A DNA stretch of 48,900 bases from Verrucomicrobiales bacterium. GTDB taxonomy: Bacteria > Verrucomicrobiota > Verrucomicrobiia > Limisphaerales > UBA9464. Positions 38,755-46,676 of the stretch are shown piece by piece; positions within the stretch are counted from its first letter, which is position 1; the number at the start of each line of letters is the position of its first letter. Location: NCBI GenBank assembly GCA_027488845.1, contig JAIYBC010000051.1, forward strand, positions 1 through 48,900, read 5' to 3'. The notes under the pieces were generated by a model, which was given only the letters and a program-made list of their open reading frames with translations, was not told the DNA's origin and did no database searches. Position numbers and translations under genes: made by a program.

Positions 38755-40167
38755 ATGAACCAGCAGGACCTCATCCGCCTTGGCGTCCCGCCCGGCGAGA
38801 CCATGCGGCGCGGCGTGGACTTCATCTCCCGCTACATCCTCAGGGGTCGCGACCGCGCGGCCCTGCCCACCGTGGTCGAGGCGGTCGTCTCCGCCCCGGC
38901 GGACCACGTGAAGGACCCGCTGGCCGGGGAGTTCGCGAAGGCCCTCCTGCGTTCACCCCGGATCATCCGGCCGGCCTCCGCGCCCTGGCGCCAATGGGGA
39001 CAAGGCCTGGAGCCCGAGGCGGTGAACCAGCTCGCCCGCGCCTGCCAGCTGCCCGTCTCGTTGGCCGGTGCGCTCATGCCCGATGCGCATGTCGGCTACG
39101 GTCTGCCCATCGGCGGCGTGCTCGCGACGGCCGGTGCGGTGATCCCGTACGCGGTGGGCGTGGACATCGCCTGCCGCATGAAGCTGACCGTGCTCGACCT
39201 GCCGGTCCGCGACCTGGAGAGGAAGCGGGACCGGCTGATCGGTGCCATCGAGGCGGAGACGCGCTTCGGCATCGGCGCCCACTTCGATCGGCGCCGCGAG
39301 CATCCGGTGATGGACGAGGACTGGTCGGTGAGCCCGATCACGGCGAAGAACCGCGACCGGGCCGCGGCCCAGCTCGGGACCAGCGGCAGCGGCAACCACT
39401 TCGTCGAGTTCGGCACGCTCGACGTCCGCGAGGAGTCGCCCGGGACGTCCGGCATTCCCGGCCTCGCCCCCGGCCAGTACGTGGCCCTCCTGTCGCACAG
39501 CGGCAGCCGCGGCGCGGGCTCGGCGGTCTGCGAGCACTACTCGGAACTCGCGATGGAACGGCATGCGGAGCTGGCCCGCGAACACAAGCACCTCGCCTGG
39601 CTCGACCTCGACTCGGCCGAAGGACGCGAATACTGGGGCGCCATGGAGCTGATGGGCCGCTACGCCGCGGCCAACCACGCGCTCATCCACCGCCACGTCG
39701 CGGAACACCTCGGACTCGAGGTCCTCGCCGACGTCGAGAACCACCACAACTTCGCCTGGAAGGAGACCCACGTCATCCAGGGCGAGACCCGGGAGGTCGT
39801 CGTCCACCGCAAGGGGGCGACGCCGGCGGGTGCGGGCGTGCTCGGGGTGATCCCCGGTTCCATGGCGGCGCCGGGCTACGTGGTGCGTGGGAAGGGGAAT
39901 CCGGAGTCGCTGAACTCGGCCTCCCATGGCGCCGGCCGCGTCATGAGCCGCTCCAAGGCCCTCGACACCTTCGAATGGTCCAAGGTGAACCGCGTGCTCA
40001 AGGACCGGCACGTCCACCTGATCTCCGCAGGTCTCGACGAGGTGCCCGGCGTCTACAAGGACATCCATGAGGTCATGGCCGCCCAGCAGGACCTCGTGGA
40101 GGTGCTCGCGGAATTCCAACCGCGCCTGGTCAAGATGGCCCCGAGCGGGGAACGGGCGGAGGACTGA
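38755..40167 (+). CDS. rtcB: RNA-splicing ligase RtcB
   Basis: A GTP- and Mn-dependent ligase joining RNA 2',3'-cyclic phosphate or 3'-phosphate ends to 5'-hydroxyl ends. The 470 residues contain MPDAHVGYGLPIGGV, GVDIACRM (metal Cys), GTSGSGNHFVEFG, HSGSRGAG, ENHHNFAWKE, HRKGATPAGAGVLGVIPGSM and the guanylylation His in SASHGAGRVMSRS. The start is ATG 38755, 57 nt after trpE. There is no archease or rtcA/rtcR beside it. About 60 residues longer than E. coli RtcB, mostly at the N-terminus. Confidence 0.95.
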   Translation: MNQQDLIRLGVPPGETMRRGVDFISRYILRGRDRAALPTVVEAVVSAPADHVKDPLAGEFAKALLRSPRIIRPASAPWRQWGQGLEPEAVNQLARACQLPVSLAGALMPDAHVGYGLPIGGVLATAGAVIPYAVGVDIACRMKLTVLDLPVRDLERKRDRLIGAIEAETRFGIGAHFDRRREHPVMDEDWSVSPITAKNRDRAAAQLGTSGSGNHFVEFGTLDVREESPGTSGIPGLAPGQYVALLSHSGSRGAGSAVCEHYSELAMERHAELAREHKHLAWLDLDSAEGREYWGAMELMGRYAAANHALIHRHVAEHLGLEVLADVENHHNFAWKETHVIQGETREVVVHRKGATPAGAGVLGVIPGSMAAPGYVVRGKGNPESLNSASHGAGRVMSRSKALDTFEWSKVNRVLKDRHVHLISAGLDEVPGVYKDIHEVMAAQQDLVEVLAEFQPRLVKMAPSGERAED

Positions 40168-40193
40168 GGCGGGCGGGGCCTTCTTCTGGAAAG

Positions 40194-40580
40194 TCAGTTC
40201 AAGGTCCTGCGTTCCACCAACGCTCCGACCACGATCATCGCCGTAACAAGACCGCAGCCGATGAAGAGCAACAGGGCTCCGACGCCGAGGCGCAGGAACG
40301 TCTGCCGGGTCCATGGATGGGCGGAGGCCTTCACCAGGCGGATGAAGCCCGTGATAGACGAAACCAGGGCGCCCAGCGACAAGAGCGTGGGGAAGCCGTA
40401 GACCAAGCCGATCCGGTCGTCGACGTCACCGATGTACTTCCAGTCGTAATAATACAGGAGCCAGGAGCAGGGCGCCGCCACCGCCGCTGCGCGCGCCAGG
40501 AGGAAGAGCGCGTCGTCGGCGCCGTCCCGGGATCGTTCTGGCTTAGGTTTCTCTGGCTCGTTGACTTCGGTCGCACCCAT
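40194..40580 (-). CDS. Small membrane protein, unknown function
   Basis: A 128-residue protein with a charged N-terminus (EVNEPEKPKPERSRDGADD) and three hydrophobic segments (LLARAAAVAAPCSWLLYYY, GFPTLLSLGALVSSITGFI, LGVGALLLFIGCGLVTAMIVVGAL). It ends in an Arg-rich tail. I do not recognise a family. It converges with rtcB and lies 34 nt beyond the stop of the next minus-strand gene. Start ATG 40580. Confidence 0.6.
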   Translation of the reverse strand: MGATEVNEPEKPKPERSRDGADDALFLLARAAAVAAPCSWLLYYYDWKYIGDVDDRIGLVYGFPTLLSLGALVSSITGFIRLVKASAHPWTRQTFLRLGVGALLLFIGCGLVTAMIVVGALVERRTLN

Positions 40581-40614
40581 GGCGAAAGGGAACCCTTGGG
40601 GTCCGCTCCGACTC

Positions 40615-40965
40615 CTACCGCGCGATCCCGCACTGGTACTCGAACCACGCCGGGTTCAGCGAGCCGAGCGGCCCCTTGAGCTTCGCCAGTTCCTCGGCCG
40701 GACCGTGGATCTCGAGACGGGCCAACGTCGAGAGCGTCAGCATCCGGTCGAGCAGCGTGCCGACGTTGGTGAGATGGGTTAGGACGCCGTCGGCGTCGGT
40801 GTAGGCCTCGCGGCAGAACACCTCGTCCCCGTTGAGCGTGAACTCGTAGTAGAGCGCCTTCTCCTCGGCCGAGGTCTTGTCGACGAATTCACGGAGCAGG
40901 GCCTTGGCGGTGTCGAGGTTGCCGGGGTGGACCTTGAAGTAGGGATGCAGGCTGACGGATTTCAT
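40615..40965 (-). CDS. Small dimeric alpha/beta-barrel (antibiotic monooxygenase-like) protein
   Basis: A 116-residue cytoplasmic protein. The opening MKSVSLHPYFKVHPGNLDTAKALLREFVDKTSAEEKALYYEFTLNGDEVFCREAYTDADGVLTHL has the ABM-type pattern: a strand, a helix, then YYEF and the EVFCRE strand and helix. Such proteins are quinol monooxygenases or related dimers that bind hydrophobic ligands. The C-terminal half (GTLLDRMLTLSTLARLEIHGPAEELAKLKGPLGSLNPAWFEYQCGI) completes the barrel. It is 53 nt downstream of trpS on the same strand. The activity is not predictable. Confidence 0.65.
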   Translation of the reverse strand: MKSVSLHPYFKVHPGNLDTAKALLREFVDKTSAEEKALYYEFTLNGDEVFCREAYTDADGVLTHLTNVGTLLDRMLTLSTLARLEIHGPAEELAKLKGPLGSLNPAWFEYQCGIAR

Positions 40966-41018
40966 GGTGTGTGCCTTCTTTGGGTGGTTGCTGAAGTGGG
41001 ATGTGGGAGCAGGCCGGC

Positions 41019-41999
41019 TCAGCCGAGTCCGCAGTTGGCCTTGGCGCGCCGGAGCGTCTCCTGGGCGACGGCACGGGCCCGCACGGCGCCGTCGGCGAGG
41101 ACCGCGCGGACCTCGTCCGGCCTCGACGCCAGTTCGGCGCGCCGGGCGCGGAACTCGGCGAAGTGGTTCCAGTACTGCTCGAACAGGCCCTTCTTCAGGT
41201 CGCCGTAGCCCATTCCGCCCGCGCGCAGGCGGTTCTCGTAGTCGGCGGCCACCTCCGGCGTGGCGAGCAGCTTCAGCAGCTGGATGGCGATGTTCTTCTC
41301 GGCGTCCGGCTTCGGCTCCTCCGGGGTCCGGCTGTCCATCTGGATGCCCATGATCCGCTTCCGCAACGGCTTCTCCTCGCCGTGCAGCTCGATCGTGTTG
41401 CCGTAGCTCTTGCTCATCTTCTGGCCGTCGAGTCCGGGAACCACGGCGACCGACTCCTGGATGCGCGGCTCGGGCACCACGAAGGTCTCGCCGTAGGTGT
41501 TGTTGAACTTGATGGCGATGTCGCGGGTGACCTCGAGGTGCTGCTTCTGGTCCTTGCCCACGGGCACGACATTCGTGCCGTACAGGAGGATGTCCGCCGC
41601 CATCAGCACTGGATAGGCGAAGAGCCCATGGTTCACCGCGCCGACGTCCCCGTCTGCGAGCTTGGCGACCTTGTCCTTGTAGCTGTGGCAGCGTTCCAGC
41701 AGGCCCATCGGAGTGACCGTGCTCAGCAGCCAGGCCAGCTCCGTGTGCTCCGGGGTGTCGGACTGACGCCAGAACACGCAGCGCTTCGGGTCCAGTCCGG
41801 CCGCAAGCCAGTCCAGGGCGACGTCGAAGGTGAACTGCCGGCGCTTCGCGGCGTCCGTGAGGGACGTCATCGAGTGGTAGTCCGCGATGAAGTAGAAGGC
41901 CTCGCCCTCCTCCTGGAGTCGGATGGCCGGGAGCATGGCGCCGAAGTAGTTGCCCAGGTGCAGGGCACCGCTCGGCTGGATGCCGGTGAGAACACGCAT
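41019..41999 (-). CDS. trpS: Tryptophanyl-tRNA synthetase
   Basis: Charges tRNA-Trp with tryptophan. The 326-residue class I synthetase has the HIGH-type motif GALHLGN at residues 11-17 and KMSKS at 194-198, with the family blocks FIADYHSMTS, FWRQSDTPEHTELAWLL, HGLFAYPVLMAADILLYGTNVVPVGKDQKQHLE and the C-terminal helical region. The ATG at 41999 is the natural start (MRVLTGIQPSG). The only other Trp gene here, trpE, is 4 kb away on the opposite strand. Confidence 0.97.
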   Translation of the reverse strand: MRVLTGIQPSGALHLGNYFGAMLPAIRLQEEGEAFYFIADYHSMTSLTDAAKRRQFTFDVALDWLAAGLDPKRCVFWRQSDTPEHTELAWLLSTVTPMGLLERCHSYKDKVAKLADGDVGAVNHGLFAYPVLMAADILLYGTNVVPVGKDQKQHLEVTRDIAIKFNNTYGETFVVPEPRIQESVAVVPGLDGQKMSKSYGNTIELHGEEKPLRKRIMGIQMDSRTPEEPKPDAEKNIAIQLLKLLATPEVAADYENRLRAGGMGYGDLKKGLFEQYWNHFAEFRARRAELASRPDEVRAVLADGAVRARAVAQETLRRAKANCGLG

Positions 42000-42026
42000 G
42001 ACGGAACCATGCGGAACCCGGAGGCG

Positions 42027-42134
42027 GCAGGGCAAGGGAGCAAGGGGCAAGGAACAAACCGTGCCGAACGACGGACAACGGACAACGGGCAACGGACGAA
42101 ATCTGCTTCTCCGTGCCCTCCGGGTCTCCGTGGC
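42027..42134. repeat. Cluster of three short-period repeats between trpS and radC
   Basis: Three different tandem families share one short gap. GGGCAAG/GGAGCAAG/GGGCAAG units lie at about 42030-42057. Heptamers GGACAAC, GGACAAC and GGGCAAC lie at about 42072-42093. Three 9-base units (CTCCGTGCC, CTCCGGGT, CTCCGTGGC) lie at about 42109-42134. Each is purine- or pyrimidine-biased. Confidence 0.65.
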
Positions 42135-42160
42135 CAATCCCGTGCGCCTTCCGGTGGCTG

Positions 42161-42853
42161 TCAGCGGGCGAAGTGGCCGAGTTCCTTGAGGGAGACGAAG
42201 TCGGCGGAGCGCTGGTCGGTGGGGCGGCCGAGGATGACGTGGTCGAGGATCTCGATGCGGAGCAGCATCCCGGAGCGGATGAGTTCGCGGGTGACGCGGA
42301 TGTCGGCCTCGGAGGGCATGGGATCGCCGCTGGGATGGTTGTGGACGAGGACGATCGAGTGGCAACCGGCGGCGATGGCGGGACGGAACACCTCTCGGGG
42401 ATGCACCAGCACCTGGTCGAGAACGCCCTCGGAGATGGTTTCCATGCGCATCAGCCGGCACCGGGTGTTCAGCAGGAGCACGATCATGTGTTCGGTGTTC
42501 CAACCGAGGGCCTCCTCGCGCAGCAGTTCCGCGACGCGTGCCGGGCTGTCGAGCACCGGCGACTCGGCGCGGCGTTCGCGTCCGAGGCGGCGTGCCAGTT
42601 CCAGCGCGGCCTGGAGGGTGGCGGCCTTGTCGGTGCCGATCCCCTTGATGCGTCGCAGTTCGTCGAGCGAGGCCCGGGCCAGGGCCTCGAGGCTGCCGAA
42701 GCGCCGGACCAGTTCGTCGCCGAGCTCGACCGCGTTCCGGCCGCGGATGCCGGTGCGCAGCAGCACGGCGACCAGTTCGCCGTTCCGCAGCACGCCGACG
42801 CCGTCGCGCGCGATCCGTTCACGTGGACGATCGTCGGCAGGGAGTTCCGCCAT
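42161..42853 (-). CDS. radC: RadC family JAB1/MPN-domain protein
   Basis: A 230-residue member of the RadC (DUF2466) family. The N-terminal helix-hairpin-helix region (LPADDRPRERIARDGVGVLRNGELVAVLLRTG, RRIKGIGTDKAATLQAALELARRL) precedes a JAB domain whose metal motif is VHNHPSGDPMPSEADI, giving the His-x-His...Asp pattern. The cellular role is unsettled even in E. coli; older links to recombination repair have been questioned. ATG 42853 matches the family N-terminus; ATG 42910 would add 19 residues without homology. Confidence 0.93.
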   Translation of the reverse strand: MAELPADDRPRERIARDGVGVLRNGELVAVLLRTGIRGRNAVELGDELVRRFGSLEALARASLDELRRIKGIGTDKAATLQAALELARRLGRERRAESPVLDSPARVAELLREEALGWNTEHMIVLLLNTRCRLMRMETISEGVLDQVLVHPREVFRPAIAAGCHSIVLVHNHPSGDPMPSEADIRVTRELIRSGMLLRIEILDHVILGRPTDQRSADFVSLKELGHFAR

Positions 42854-43045
42854 GCGGGCGGGTGCGCTCACGGAGGTGTCGGAGGGGCCGAGGGCCGGGT
42901 GGGACTTCATTCCCGCCAGTGCGCAGGAAGGCGGTTCCCCGGGGCAACGGGCGACACGGGCACGATCGGGTCGGCAGGTCTGCGGCTTCTCCTCGCCTTC
43001 CTGTTTGCCCGTGGCAGCGGGGCCTGTTTCTCTACCGGAACCACC

Positions 43046-43864
43046 ATGAAGAAGCTCGTCTCGCTCGCCGTCGTCGCGGCGCTCGCCCTTTCCACCCAGG
43101 CGGCCGACCTGGTCGACCAGCTCGCCATCCAGACCTGGACCCTCCGCAACCTGAAGTTCGAGCAGGTCGTGGAGTTCGCCAAGAAGCATGGCATCAAGGA
43201 CCTCCAGGTCATCGGCAACCACATCGATCCGAACGCCTCCCAGGAGGAATGGGCCAAGAAGAAGGCCGTGCTCGATGCCGCCGGACTCCGCGCCTACACG
43301 TTCGGCGTCGCCGGCACCTCGATGGAGAAGGAGAAGAACCGCCGCCTGTTCGACTTCGCCAAGTTCATGGGCATCCAGCTCATCATCGTCGAACCCGGCG
43401 ACTTCCGCATCTGGGACAACCTCGAGGAGCTGGCGAAGGAGTACGACATCAAGGTCGCGGTCCACAACCACGGCATCACCTCCCTCTACGGCAACCCCGC
43501 CGTGGTGCGCCAGGTCGTCATGCACCGCGACCCGCGCATCGGCGTGTGCATGGACATCGGCTGGATCACCAGCGCGGGCTTCGACGCCGCGAAGGTGTAC
43601 AAGGAGTACCAGGGACGCGTGTTCGACCTGCACCTGAAGGACAAGCGCATCGAGAAGACCCAGGGTGCGGACGTCTACTTCGACACCCACATCGGCGAGG
43701 GCCGCGGCAACTTCAAGGGCCTGTTCGAGGAACTGCACAAGTCCGGCTACAAGGGCCGCCTGGCGATCGAGACCGACAGCGGCGACTTCGCCAAGAACCC
43801 GGACGAGTTCGTCTCCAAGGCCAAGGCCTTCGTCGAGGCGAACGGCAAGGCCGCCGCCCACTGA
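43046..43864 (+). CDS. Secreted sugar phosphate isomerase/epimerase-like protein
   Basis: A 272-residue exported TIM-barrel protein. A signal peptide (MKKLVSLAVVAALALSTQA) precedes the xylose isomerase-like AP2Ec fold: LAIQTWTLRNLKFEQVVEFAKKHGIKDLQVIG, MGIQLIIVEPGD, IKVAVHNHGITS, VCMDIGWITSAGFD, VFDLHLKDK, HIGEGRGNFKGLFEELHKSGYKGRLAIETDS. The metal-ligand Glu, Asp and His positions look intact. Secreted members of this family are numerous in Planctomycetes and Verrucomicrobia and their substrates are mostly unknown. A terminator closes the gene, so it stands alone. Confidence 0.85.
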   Translation: MKKLVSLAVVAALALSTQAADLVDQLAIQTWTLRNLKFEQVVEFAKKHGIKDLQVIGNHIDPNASQEEWAKKKAVLDAAGLRAYTFGVAGTSMEKEKNRRLFDFAKFMGIQLIIVEPGDFRIWDNLEELAKEYDIKVAVHNHGITSLYGNPAVVRQVVMHRDPRIGVCMDIGWITSAGFDAAKVYKEYQGRVFDLHLKDKRIEKTQGADVYFDTHIGEGRGNFKGLFEELHKSGYKGRLAIETDSGDFAKNPDEFVSKAKAFVEANGKAAAH

Positions 43865-43881
43865 GCCGGATGATCATGGAC

Positions 43882-43920
43882 AGGCCCGCGGGATCGTCCG
43901 GATCCGCGGGCCTTTTCCTT
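43882..43920 (+). terminator. Rho-independent terminator after the isomerase-like gene
   Basis: A perfect 10-bp stem, AGGCCCGCGG (43882-43891) and CCGCGGGCCT (43904-43913), is followed by TTTTCCTT. It starts 18 nt past the stop. Confidence 0.85.
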
Positions 43921-43994
43921 GTGGTTCCGGTGAACTTTTCCCGTTTGTCGGCGTTCGAATCCCGGGTCCACGTCCAAGAACCGCCGACCGCCCG

Positions 43995-44618
43995 ATGGCC
44001 GCCGCCAACCCCGATCCCGATGCCGACCTGATGCTCCGCGTGAAACGCGGGGACCGGGCCGCGTTCACCGAGTTGGTCGAGAAGTGGCGGAATCCCGTCA
44101 TCGGCTTCGCCTGCCGCACGCTCCCGGATCCGGACGAGGCCGAGGACCTCGCGCAGGCGACCTTCGTCCAGTTGTGGCGTACCGCCGTCCGTTACGAGCC
44201 GTCGGCCCGGTTCTCCACCTTCCTCTTCACCATCGCGCGGAACCTGTGCCTGAACGAGATCCGCCGTCGGACCCGGCATCCCGCGGACTCTCTCGACGCG
44301 CCCGCGGGCGAGGACGACGCCCCGTCGCATCGGATCGAGGACCGGCAGCGTTCCTCGGCGGATGCCGACCTTGTCCGTTCCGAGCTGTTCGAAAAGGTCG
44401 AGGAAGCGCTCCGGGACCTCCCTGAGAAGCAGCGGACCGCGCTGGTGCTCTGCCGGGAAGGCGAGTTGAGCTACGAGGAAATCGCCGTGGTATTGGGGAC
44501 GTCCCTGCAGGCGACCAAGTCGCTCATCCACCGGGCCCGTGAGACGCTGAAGGGTCGGCTCAAGCCGTACCTCGGTTCCGGCGAATGGAGCCCTTCGGAA
44601 CGGTCCCGGGGCGCCTGA
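43995..44618 (+). CDS. ECF-type RNA polymerase sigma factor
   Basis: A 207-residue sigma-70 family protein with only regions 2 and 4. Region 2 is at about 12-95 (DLMLRVKRGDRAAFTELVEKW, DEAEDLAQATFVQLWRTAVRYEPSARFSTFLFTIARNLCLNEIRRR). An acidic linker follows, then region 4 (ALRDLPEKQRTALVLCREGELSYEEIAVVLGTSLQATKSLIHRARETLKGRL). The start is ATG 43995. No anti-sigma factor gene follows within the 180 nt before the next, opposite gene, so its partner is elsewhere or it is regulated otherwise. Confidence 0.94.
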   Translation: MAAANPDPDADLMLRVKRGDRAAFTELVEKWRNPVIGFACRTLPDPDEAEDLAQATFVQLWRTAVRYEPSARFSTFLFTIARNLCLNEIRRRTRHPADSLDAPAGEDDAPSHRIEDRQRSSADADLVRSELFEKVEEALRDLPEKQRTALVLCREGELSYEEIAVVLGTSLQATKSLIHRARETLKGRLKPYLGSGEWSPSERSRGA

Positions 44619-44642
44619 ACCCACACTCGGAAGGGATCGGCT

Positions 44643-44662
44643 CGCCAAGCCGCCAAGCCGCC
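44643..44662. repeat. CGCCAAGC octamer tandem repeat
   Basis: Two exact CGCCAAGC copies (44643-44650, 44651-44658) and a third partial one lie just past the sigma-factor stop. Confidence 0.6.
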
Positions 44663-44751
44663 GGGGATCGGGGAGGGAACCGCCGGACTCCTGCAGCGGA
44701 GCCGCACACCGAATGGTGCCCGCCAATCCCGTGCCGCATCCGGTGCCCCAT

Positions 44752-44764
44752 TGGCGTCTTGGCT
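44752..44764 (-). repeat. GCCAAGACGCCAA short repeat
   Basis: Read on the minus strand as GCCAAGACGCCAA, it shares units with the repeat at 9002-9030 and with CGCCAAGC at 44643. Short, so the call rests on the recurrence in other gaps. Confidence 0.4.
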
Positions 44765-44801
44765 CTATTGCGTGAGGTCCGACTCCGCTCCGGCGGAACC
44801 G

Positions 44802-45440
44802 CTAGTCGGCGACAACCTGCACTTCGGTGAATCCGGCGGCGCGGAACAGCGACTCGAGCTGCTTCCGTGCGCGCTCCTCGGCATCCTTCAGGATCCCGCC
44901 CTCGCGCGCGGCCACCCGGATCTCGTCCAAGGCCTGCACCCGGGCGTTCTGCTCGAGGTCCTTGTCGAAGTCGCGCAGCAGCCCCGTGGCCCGCTCGACC
45001 ACCTGGGTGCGGCGGTCGTCGAGGTAGACGTCGAGCACCCTCGGCCGCGGGATGCGGATGCGGACGCGGCCCTCGGCGGCGTCGATGCGGTCGGCACCGA
45101 CCTTGGACAGGTCGATGCCGGCGTTGACCACGCCGTGGGCCACCATCAGGAGGCGGTTCTCGCCGTACCACTTCACGTCCTCCACCAGCACCACCTTGTC
45201 GATGATGTAGCGCACGGTGACGAGCTGGTTCAGGTCCTGGACGCGCCGGAGCAGTTCCGGGGTGACGGCGATGGCCGCGGGCCGTTCACCGTCGCCGCGT
45301 CGGCCGCCGAGCCAGAGCCCGAGCGCCAGCATCGCCACCAGGGAGGCTCCGAAGACGAAGGCAAGCGGGGCGGTGACGGTTCGGATTCGCATGGTGGTTC
45401 GGCGGGGTTGGACGGCGCTTCCGTCGGGAAACGGATTCAT
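44802..45440 (-). CDS. DUF4230 family membrane-anchored protein
   Basis: A 212-residue protein. After about 20 residues comes one membrane anchor (TVTAPLAFVFGASLVAMLALGLWLGG). Then follows the DUF4230-like domain (LNQLVTVRYIIDKVVLVEDVKWYGENRLLMVAHGVVNAGIDLSKV, VRIRIPRPRVLDVYLDDRRTQVVERATGLL) and a C-terminal helical region. Function is unknown; the layout suggests a periplasm-facing adhesin or assembly factor. The ATG at 45440 overlaps the upstream stop (ATGA), so coupling favours it over ATG 45392. Confidence 0.8.
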   Translation of the reverse strand: MNPFPDGSAVQPRRTTMRIRTVTAPLAFVFGASLVAMLALGLWLGGRRGDGERPAAIAVTPELLRRVQDLNQLVTVRYIIDKVVLVEDVKWYGENRLLMVAHGVVNAGIDLSKVGADRIDAAEGRVRIRIPRPRVLDVYLDDRRTQVVERATGLLRDFDKDLEQNARVQALDEIRVAAREGGILKDAEERARKQLESLFRAAGFTEVQVVAD

Positions 45441-46651
45441 TCCAGCAGCGTCTGGATCCGCAGCCGTTCGTTCCGGGTTGCCCGGCCGCGCAGGAGCACG
45501 ATCTCCACGGAATCGACGGCGCCTCCGAGAAGCTCGGCGACCCGTGCGGTCCCGTTGGTGATCGTGGGCTGGCCGGCGAGGGAAACGATGACGTCGCCAC
45601 GTCGCAGCGGACTTTCCCCGGGATCGCGTCCCAGGACGGATTCCACCCGCAGGCCTTCCTTGACCGCGCTGAACGCGAATCCGAGCGAACGGATGCCCGG
45701 GGTGGTGACCGGTCCGGATTCGCGGGCGATGAAGTGGGCGTTCCGCGCGACGGGATCGATGCGGACGACGAAGCGGCGGAGGGCCTCCAGGCCGAGCATG
45801 CCCTCGCCGTTGGGATGCAGGTCGGCGATGGGACGCTGGAAGGTGAGCTGGTGCAGGGTGAAGTCGCCGTCCACGCGGCCGGCGAGGTTCTCGACCATGC
45901 GGTCGGCCGCTGCGGAGACGTTGATCCGGGCGAGCGGACCGGAGAACGGGACCGACGACGGCGGAACGGCGATGGTTCCGGTGTACCCGGTGTCGAGGAG
46001 GAGCGCCACGGGCCGACCGGCGACCTGGATCCGCACCGAAGGGCGCCGCGGCGCGCCTTCGAGCGCGAGCCGGCTCCCTTCCTCCGGCAGCGCCGAACCG
46101 GCCGGTTCCATCGAAACCCTTCCCGCACGGAAATCGAGGACCAGCCGGACGTCGTCGAACAGGTCCATCCCGGCGATGCCATCCGGTTCGGGAAGCCCGG
46201 TCCGGGTCAGGGACCGCAGATCGCTCTCGACCACCTCGGGCGATCCAAACGTGCGCGGCCCGATCCGCAGGGAATCCAGACGGACCCTCCGCCGGGGAAC
46301 GGTCTTTCCCAGGAAGGTGACCGAAACCGGGGCTCCGGTCAGCGGTTGGGCGGCTCCGGCTTTCGTCATCCGTGCGACCGCGCGGGAGTCGAGGATCGTG
46401 CGGTTGGCCCCGGTGTCGAGGAGCAGGCGGAACGGGCCGTTGGTTCCATTCCAGGCCTGCAGCAGGAACCGTCCGTCGACCAGGTTCGCGGGAAGATCGA
46501 CGGCGACGGGAACGGACGGAACCGGCGTCGCGGCTTCTTCCGCGGACAGGTGTCCTCCGAGGTCGGCGAAGTCGCAGGCGACAATCCAAGACCACGTTGC
46601 CAAGACCAGGCCGCAGAGGCGACAGCCTCGGTGGAATCGGCGGCGGTCCAT
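45437..46651 (-). CDS. Twin retropepsin-like aspartyl protease with C-terminal PDZ domain
   Basis: A 404-residue exported protein with an N-terminal hydrophobic segment. Two aspartyl-protease repeats follow: RLLLDTGANRTIL (about 74-86) and LLLDTGYTGTIA (about 217-228), each with the D-T-G triad. The C-terminal 90 residues form a PDZ domain (GLRVESVLGRDPGESPLRRGDVIVSLAGQPTI). In related proteins the two repeats form one retropepsin-like active site within the chain. It lies 25 nt after the Lrp gene and its stop overlaps the DUF4230 start, so three genes form one operon. Confidence 0.85.
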   Translation of the reverse strand: MDRRRFHRGCRLCGLVLATWSWIVACDFADLGGHLSAEEAATPVPSVPVAVDLPANLVDGRFLLQAWNGTNGPFRLLLDTGANRTILDSRAVARMTKAGAAQPLTGAPVSVTFLGKTVPRRRVRLDSLRIGPRTFGSPEVVESDLRSLTRTGLPEPDGIAGMDLFDDVRLVLDFRAGRVSMEPAGSALPEEGSRLALEGAPRRPSVRIQVAGRPVALLLDTGYTGTIAVPPSSVPFSGPLARINVSAAADRMVENLAGRVDGDFTLHQLTFQRPIADLHPNGEGMLGLEALRRFVVRIDPVARNAHFIARESGPVTTPGIRSLGFAFSAVKEGLRVESVLGRDPGESPLRRGDVIVSLAGQPTITNGTARVAELLGGAVDSVEIVLLRGRATRNERLRIQTLLE

Positions 46652-46676
46652 GGACGGGTTCCCGGAGGGCCCGGGC

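Noticed and set aside
43945-43975. A tRNA T-arm-like string (GTTCGAATCCC) near 43953
   Set aside because: The flanking bases do not pair as a T-stem and no acceptor or anticodon arm fits around it.
44585-44830. An 81-codon plus-strand frame after the sigma factor as an anti-sigma gene
   Set aside because: It starts inside the sigma-factor gene, runs through repeat DNA, and has no membrane segment or zinc motif.
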